Origin: Arachis hypogaea
Lineage: Eukaryota; Streptophyta; Magnoliopsida; Fabales; Fabaceae
Direction: 5' to 3'
Assembly (NCBI RefSeq): GCF_003086295.3
Contig: NC_092055.1
Coordinates: 123,047,484-123,111,483 of the forward strand
Length of the DNA stretch: 64,000 bases
In this document: positions 59,471 to 64,000 of the stretch, piece after piece
Layout: the number at the start of each line of letters is the position of its first letter
Numbering within the stretch: the first letter of the stretch is position 1
The notes under the pieces: generated by a model
Seen by the model: the letters and a program-made list of their open reading frames with translations, nothing else
The model's database searches: none
What the model was told of the DNA's origin: nothing
Translations under genes and position numbers: made by a program

Positions 59471-59528
59471 TATTGTATTCCTTAGATGTATAGGAACAAG
59501 TAGATTTAAATTAAATTACTTTCATACT

Positions 59529-59641
59529 CACTACCCAAAAAAAATTTAGTTTTACTAACAAACTTTTAATAGCCATAACACAATGGTTACTATTAATTTT
59601 GTTTAAATTATGTTTTAGTAGCAATTATACATTTGCCTTAA
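59529..59641 (+). mobile_element. Possible CACTA-type terminus
   Basis: CACTACCCAAAAAAAATTTAG resembles a CACTA end. ATTGCC/GGCAAT motifs on both sides of the inserted copia element (59640 and 62376-62500) look like subterminal repeats. No matching right end lies in the window. Confidence 0.35.
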
Positions 59642-59646
59642 TTGCC

Positions 59647-60988
59647 TGTTGAAAAATAAATAAGGAAGATAAATATAAATATACTCTTATCTCACTATAA
59701 TATATTTATATTAATATTATAATTATTATAGTTTAAAACCACACAGAGATAAAAGAGAGAGAGGAATATTTGTAACGTAAGGAAGGAGAGAGAATTATTT
59801 TTTTTGCTTGTGTATTATTCACTGAGGTTTAACCGCTATTTATACATGCAAGGAGGCTCTTTTTCTACTATCATTAAATGTAAGGACTTTGGTAACATAG
59901 CATTTCAGTATGAAAAAGATGACCATAATGTAAAATAGCATGCCCCCAAGGTGAGGTTGGGAGTTTTGTTCTCATAAGTAAGGGTCTAGCAATCAATTGG
60001 AGGCGTTTAATAAGTGACTCTGCTAACCCATTTGTGTGTGAACATGAGCTACTGGATGTTCAACACTTATTCCATTAGCCATACAATAAGCATCAAATGC
60101 TTGAGAAGTAAATTCACCAGCATTATCAAGATGAATTGCTTTGATTGGATTTTCTGGAAACTGTGCTCTTAATCGAATAATTTGAGCAAGTAATCTCGCA
60201 AATGTCAGGTTGCGAGAAGATAATAAGCACACATGCGACCATCTTGAAGATGCGTCTATTATAACCATAAAATATCTAAAAGATCCACATGGTGGATGAA
60301 TATGTCCACATATATCCCCTTGAATCATTTCTAGAAATTCAGGGGACTCAAATCCAATCTTTGCTGGTGATTACCTTAAAATTAACTTTCCCTGAGAACA
60401 TGCAGCACAACAAAATTCACTAGTTTTAAGAATCTTTTGGCTCTTTAGTGAATGTCCATAGGAGTTTTCAATAATTCTCTGCATCATGGTTATTCCCGGA
60501 TGACCCAATCGGTCGTGCCAAATTATAAATTCATTTGGGCTAGTAAACTTCTGGTTTACAATGGCATGTGATTCAATTGCACTAATTCTAGTATAATACA
60601 ACCCAGATGAAAGTGATGGTAACTTTTTTAATATAACCTTTTTATTTAAATCATGGGTTGTGATATACAAGTACTCATGATTTCCCTCATTCATAGTCTC
60701 AATATGATATCTATTTCGGCAAATATCTTTAAAGCTCAACAAGTTTCTTAGAGACTTGGTAGACAATAGTGCATTATTTATTATGAATTTTGTTCCTCCG
60801 GAAAACAAAATTATAGCTCTTCCAAAGCCTTCTATCACATTGCCTGAGCCAATAATATTATTAACATATTCTTCTTTTGGTACAAGATGGGTAAAATATA
60901 TATTACTTTTAAGAATAGTGTGCGAAATTGCACTATTCGCAAGGCAAATATCTTCACAATATGTCCTTGCTATTTTTCTTCAAAGACA

Positions 60989-61055
<67 letters not shown>

Positions 61056-62375
61056 TGAGTAAAAGTACATGCACCGTAAAAATTATTCACATGAATACTT
61101 AATAAACACACATATTAAACTATTCCATCATTGATCAAATAGCCAATATTTTCTTTACGATCCTCAAAGAAATTAGATACATCATAATGAATGGTGGAAT
61201 TTTCATCATTTGAAACAAAATTTGTTTCCTTTTCTTTATCATCCTTTTTCAAAGATGCTTGATAAAGATCAACTAGGTGCCTTGGTGTACGACACGTACG
61301 CGACCAATGGCCGTTTCCACCTCAACGGAAACACTTATCCTCTATTGATTTATTTTGCCCATTGTTTCTTTCTTTATCTCACTTCTGGTGAGATCCTTTC
61401 TTTTGAACATAATTCTTTTTCCTTCCATAAATTTTCTTGTTACTAAAACCTTGCCATTTACCTCTTCTGAGGTAATGATTTGCCGCATTTACTTCAGGAA
61501 ATGGGGTGGCGCTAGCTGGGCGCGCTTCATGATTCCTTAAGAGCAACTCATTGTTGCGTACAGCAACAAGAAGGCAAGAAATTAAATCAGAATATTTTTT
61601 AAATCGTTTTTTTCGATACTGCTGCTGCAGGAGCACATTCGAGACATGGAAGGTTGAGAAAGTTTTCTCTAACATATCGGGCTTGAGGAAGTATCACATT
61701 ATTGTACCTTTCTTCAAGGTCTTTCCACAGATCTGCAGAATCTTTTAATGTGAGATATTTATTTTTTCAATCATACATCAAGAAGACGACGAAGGAAAAT
61801 CATGGCTTTGGCTATATCCTTCTGGGATGTATTATTTTCAGCCTTAATGGTATCTCTAAGATCCATTGAATCAAGATGGATTTTAGCATCTAGTATCCAT
61901 GATAAATAATTATTCTCTGATATATCAAGAGCATTAAATTCAAGATGAGAGAGCTTCAACATAATGAAAATTTGTTACCTGAGTTTTCCTAAAATTTGAT
62001 CAGAGTCTTGTGTTGATAACGTATTGTAAAATAAATAAGGAAGATAAATATAAATAGAGAAATATAAATATGCTCTTATCTCACTATAATATAACTGATC
62101 TATATATTTATATTAATATTATAATTATTATAGTTTAAAACCACACAGAGATAAAAGAGAGAAAGAGAGAGAGAGAATAATATTTGTAACGTAAGGAAGG
62201 AGAGAGAATTGTTTTTTTTTGCTTGTGTATTATTCACTGAGGTTCAACCTCTATTTATACATGCAAGGAGGCTTCTTTTTCCACTATCATTAAATGTAAG
62301 GACTTAGGTAACATATCATTTCAGTATGGAAAAGATGAGCCGCCCATGGTCATCCATTTCATTCTTATCGTAACA
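59647..62375 (-). mobile_element. Internally deleted Ty1-copia element
   Basis: The target duplication TTGCC flanks it at 59642-59646 and 62376-62380. Outer ends are TGTTG… and …TAACA. The right (5') LTR is 62022-62375 (about 354 bp). The left (3') LTR, 59647 to about 59923, lacks about 40 bp of its start. Inside, on the minus strand, are gag (61962-61771 and neighbours), GAG-pre-integrase (60838-60371, with IIWHDRLGHPGITMMQRIIE) and integrase (60328-60023 and, after a frame change, ESLIKRLQLIARPLL and PWGHAIL). The coding sequence stops abruptly where the truncated LTR begins. Reverse transcriptase, RNase H and the LTR start were lost in one deletion. Confidence 0.88.
60988..61053. repeat. 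(AAT)n microsatellite inside the copia element
   Basis: About 22 uninterrupted trinucleotide units interrupt the protease/pre-integrase part of the element. Confidence 0.9.
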
Positions 62376-62820
62376 TTGCCATTATTACTACATTTTATAA
62401 TGACAATTATTACTATTGCCACTAAATTAATACTTTTTTTATTTTTAATTCTACTTTTTCTTCATCAATAACGGCAATTACTATTATTGCCGCTGAATTT
62501 TTTATTTTGTTTTATTTCTATCTTCTTCTCTGATTACTTGCCAAGTAGAGATCACACAGTAAAAAACTCTCCCACCCTAAATAATGACCAAAAGAGAGAA
62601 ATTCCACAACGACACAACCTCAAGCACTTCTCTCCATCACTGACCACCGTTGTAGACATTGTTATCGCCGACAACATCCTCCGCCTCAGATCTGCATTGC
62701 TATCTTCGTTTCTTCGTTCGCCTATGATCTATGTCACGATTTATGTTTCGGTCGTTCGCCAAGGACGAAACGAGAATATGGTGGAACCGGCAGCACTTTC
62801 ATCTTTAAAAGCATCGTCAA

Positions 62821-62980
62821 TGGCGGCAAAGAAGTTCGACGTGAAGGTTGAGGAGCTTCTTGACCGGATGCTCGCTTGTTTGGCTCTCTGCGAAATTCCA
62901 AGCTTGAAATCTTGCTCTCCAAGCTCCTCCCTCTTTGTATCTCCTCCAATTCCGGTGATGTTTGCAAAAAGGTTCGGCAA
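62821..62980 (+). pseudogene. ECM29-like proteasome adaptor exon fragment
   Basis: 62821-62890 encodes MAAKKFDVKVEELLDRMLAC and LALCE, resembling the N-terminus of the plant proteasome adaptor ECM29 (family pattern EEMLDRMLTRLALCDDSKLEALLSKLLPL). The match continues only in the next frame (SKLEILLSKLLPLCISSNSG), so one base is lost or gained near 62893. A CT microsatellite (62983-63000) follows. No further exons are recognisable. It may be a gene piece captured by the suspected CACTA element, or a truncated pseudogene. Confidence 0.6.
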
Positions 62981-63000
62981 CTCTCTCTCTCTCTCTCTCT

Positions 63001-63663
63001 CAATTTTATTTGTCAACAATTTTGAGTGTTTTAACTTTCAAATTTGAAGATGCTAATGATGATCTTTATGAATACTTGTGTTAATTGTGCAAATATCATA
63101 GGATTTCAAATTCAAGGTTGCGAGGGACTTATAGAAATTGGAATTAGAATATAGTAGTAACAAATTGTATAGTTTTGAGTTCTACCGATTTTTCTTCTAT
63201 GATATGTGATTCACTCTTTGGTATTTATTACAGGTTTCATAGTAGTTCCACTTTCACACTGATATTTTCCTCTTTGATATGGATAGGAAAGAATAATGGA
63301 AAAACAATTAGTTTGTGGAACTTTTTGAAATTTTCCTACATGTTGGAGATATCAACTCTCCTGATGTTAAAGGAATGTAAGTATTTTGAAACTTTAATGT
63401 GACACTAAAGTATAATAGAAACTCTGAGAATTGTGCTTATTTGAAAAGTATTCCTCTTAATTTTTAGAGTAAAAAAGACAATCTTAAGATATTCTAAAAA
63501 TTGTTATGAGAAGCAAATTTTGAAGAATAAGATATTTGTATCAATCTTATTCACTTTCTTGTGTTGAATTTTAGATCTATACTTGCTCTTGATTTTCAGT
63601 GAATTGTCCTTTATGATAAGAAAGGAAAATATGAAGGAGTTAAAAGGTCTAATTCAAAGCTCC
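63001..63663. other. Unassigned sequence between the ECM29-like fragment and the terminal LTR
   Basis: No gene recognised. Might be intron sequence of the captured or pseudogenised ECM29. Confidence 0.35.
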
Positions 63664-64000
63664 TGATGAGTAGATATTTTATACGCTTTTTGGCATCATT
63701 TTCATATAGTTTTTACTATGTTTTGTTTAAGTTTTATTATATTTTAATAGGATTTAGTGAAAAATTCATATTTTTGGATTCTACTTTGAGTTTCTATTTT
63801 ATGGTAATTTCAGGTATTTTCTGGTTGAAATTGAGGAGTTTGAGCAAAAGTCTGATTAAGAGACAGAGAAAGGACTGCAGATGCTGTCAGGATCTGACCT
63901 CCATGCACTTGAAGAAGCTTTTCTGGAGCTACAGAAGTCCAAATGGCACGCTCTCAACGGCTATGAAAAGATAACATCTAGGGCTTTCCACAAATATATA
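63664..64000 (+). mobile_element. Start of a second, diverged LTR of the 16.9-26.8 kb family
   Basis: Begins TGATGAGTAGATATTTTATA and is colinear with the first 300 or so bases of the young element's LTR (shared phrases TTTCAGGTATTTTCTGG, TTTTCTGGAGCTACAGAA, GGGCTTTCCA), with many substitutions. It runs off the window, so it may be a full element or a solo LTR. Confidence 0.85.

Noticed and set aside
61210..61748. Plus-strand frames over the copia gag region
   Set aside because: The minus strand carries the recognisable copia sequence; these are shadows.

Overview
This 64-kb window is plant nuclear DNA, AT-rich and packed with transposons. Legume, very probably peanut (Arachis), is my inference: the long terminal repeats (LTRs) and internal region of the 17-27 kb retroelement carry the palindromic CTGGCGTTNAACGCCAG-type unit that I associate with Arachis retroelements. 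Two nuclear genes look intact. (1) A minus-strand exostosin-type (GT47) glycosyltransferase at 4.7-7.7 kb has four coding exons, 638 residues and a type II membrane anchor. (2) A plus-strand carotenoid cleavage dioxygenase at 49.6-59.2 kb has 13 exons, 596 residues and all four iron-binding histidines; its third intron is swollen to 5.9 kb by a nested transposon.

Layout. 0.7-2.6 kb: a non-autonomous hAT element with an 8-bp target duplication, then small inverted-repeat elements. 4.7-8.5 kb: the glycosyltransferase gene, with an Au-like SINE in intron 3. 11.4-15.4 kb: a dead Mutator-like element (MULE) split by a second hAT element (12.25-14.66 kb) whose core is about 0.5 kb of pure pyrimidine followed by about 1.1 kb of pure purine. 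16.1-31.5 kb: a degenerate L1-type LINE, split first by a very young LTR retrotransposon (16.94-26.79 kb; LTRs differ at 2 of 1720 positions by my reading) and then by a 1.44-kb solo LTR. 32.4-37.8 kb: a decayed Ty1-copia element on the minus strand. 38-43.4 kb: AT-rich intergenic DNA with small repeats. 43.4-48.2 kb: a mitochondrial RPL2-like fragment, a CACTA end, and a nested CACTA element (44.30-48.21 kb) carrying pieces of an IQM-type calmodulin-binding gene and of the chromatin remodeller DDM1. 49.6-59.2 kb: the dioxygenase gene; intron 3 holds a MULE (52.09-55.17 kb) that encodes a catalytically deleted transposase on one strand and a shortened plant-mobile-domain (PMD)-like frame on the other. 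59.4-62.4 kb: a small SINE, a possible third CACTA end and an internally deleted copia element. 62.8-63.0 kb: an ECM29-like exon fragment. 63.66 kb to the window end: the start of another LTR related to the young element.

Apart from the two genes, the coding content is transposon protein or host-gene fragments captured by transposons. Most element boundaries were set by matching target-site duplications read directly from the sequence. Family assignments come from recognising protein motifs by eye; no database search was possible.
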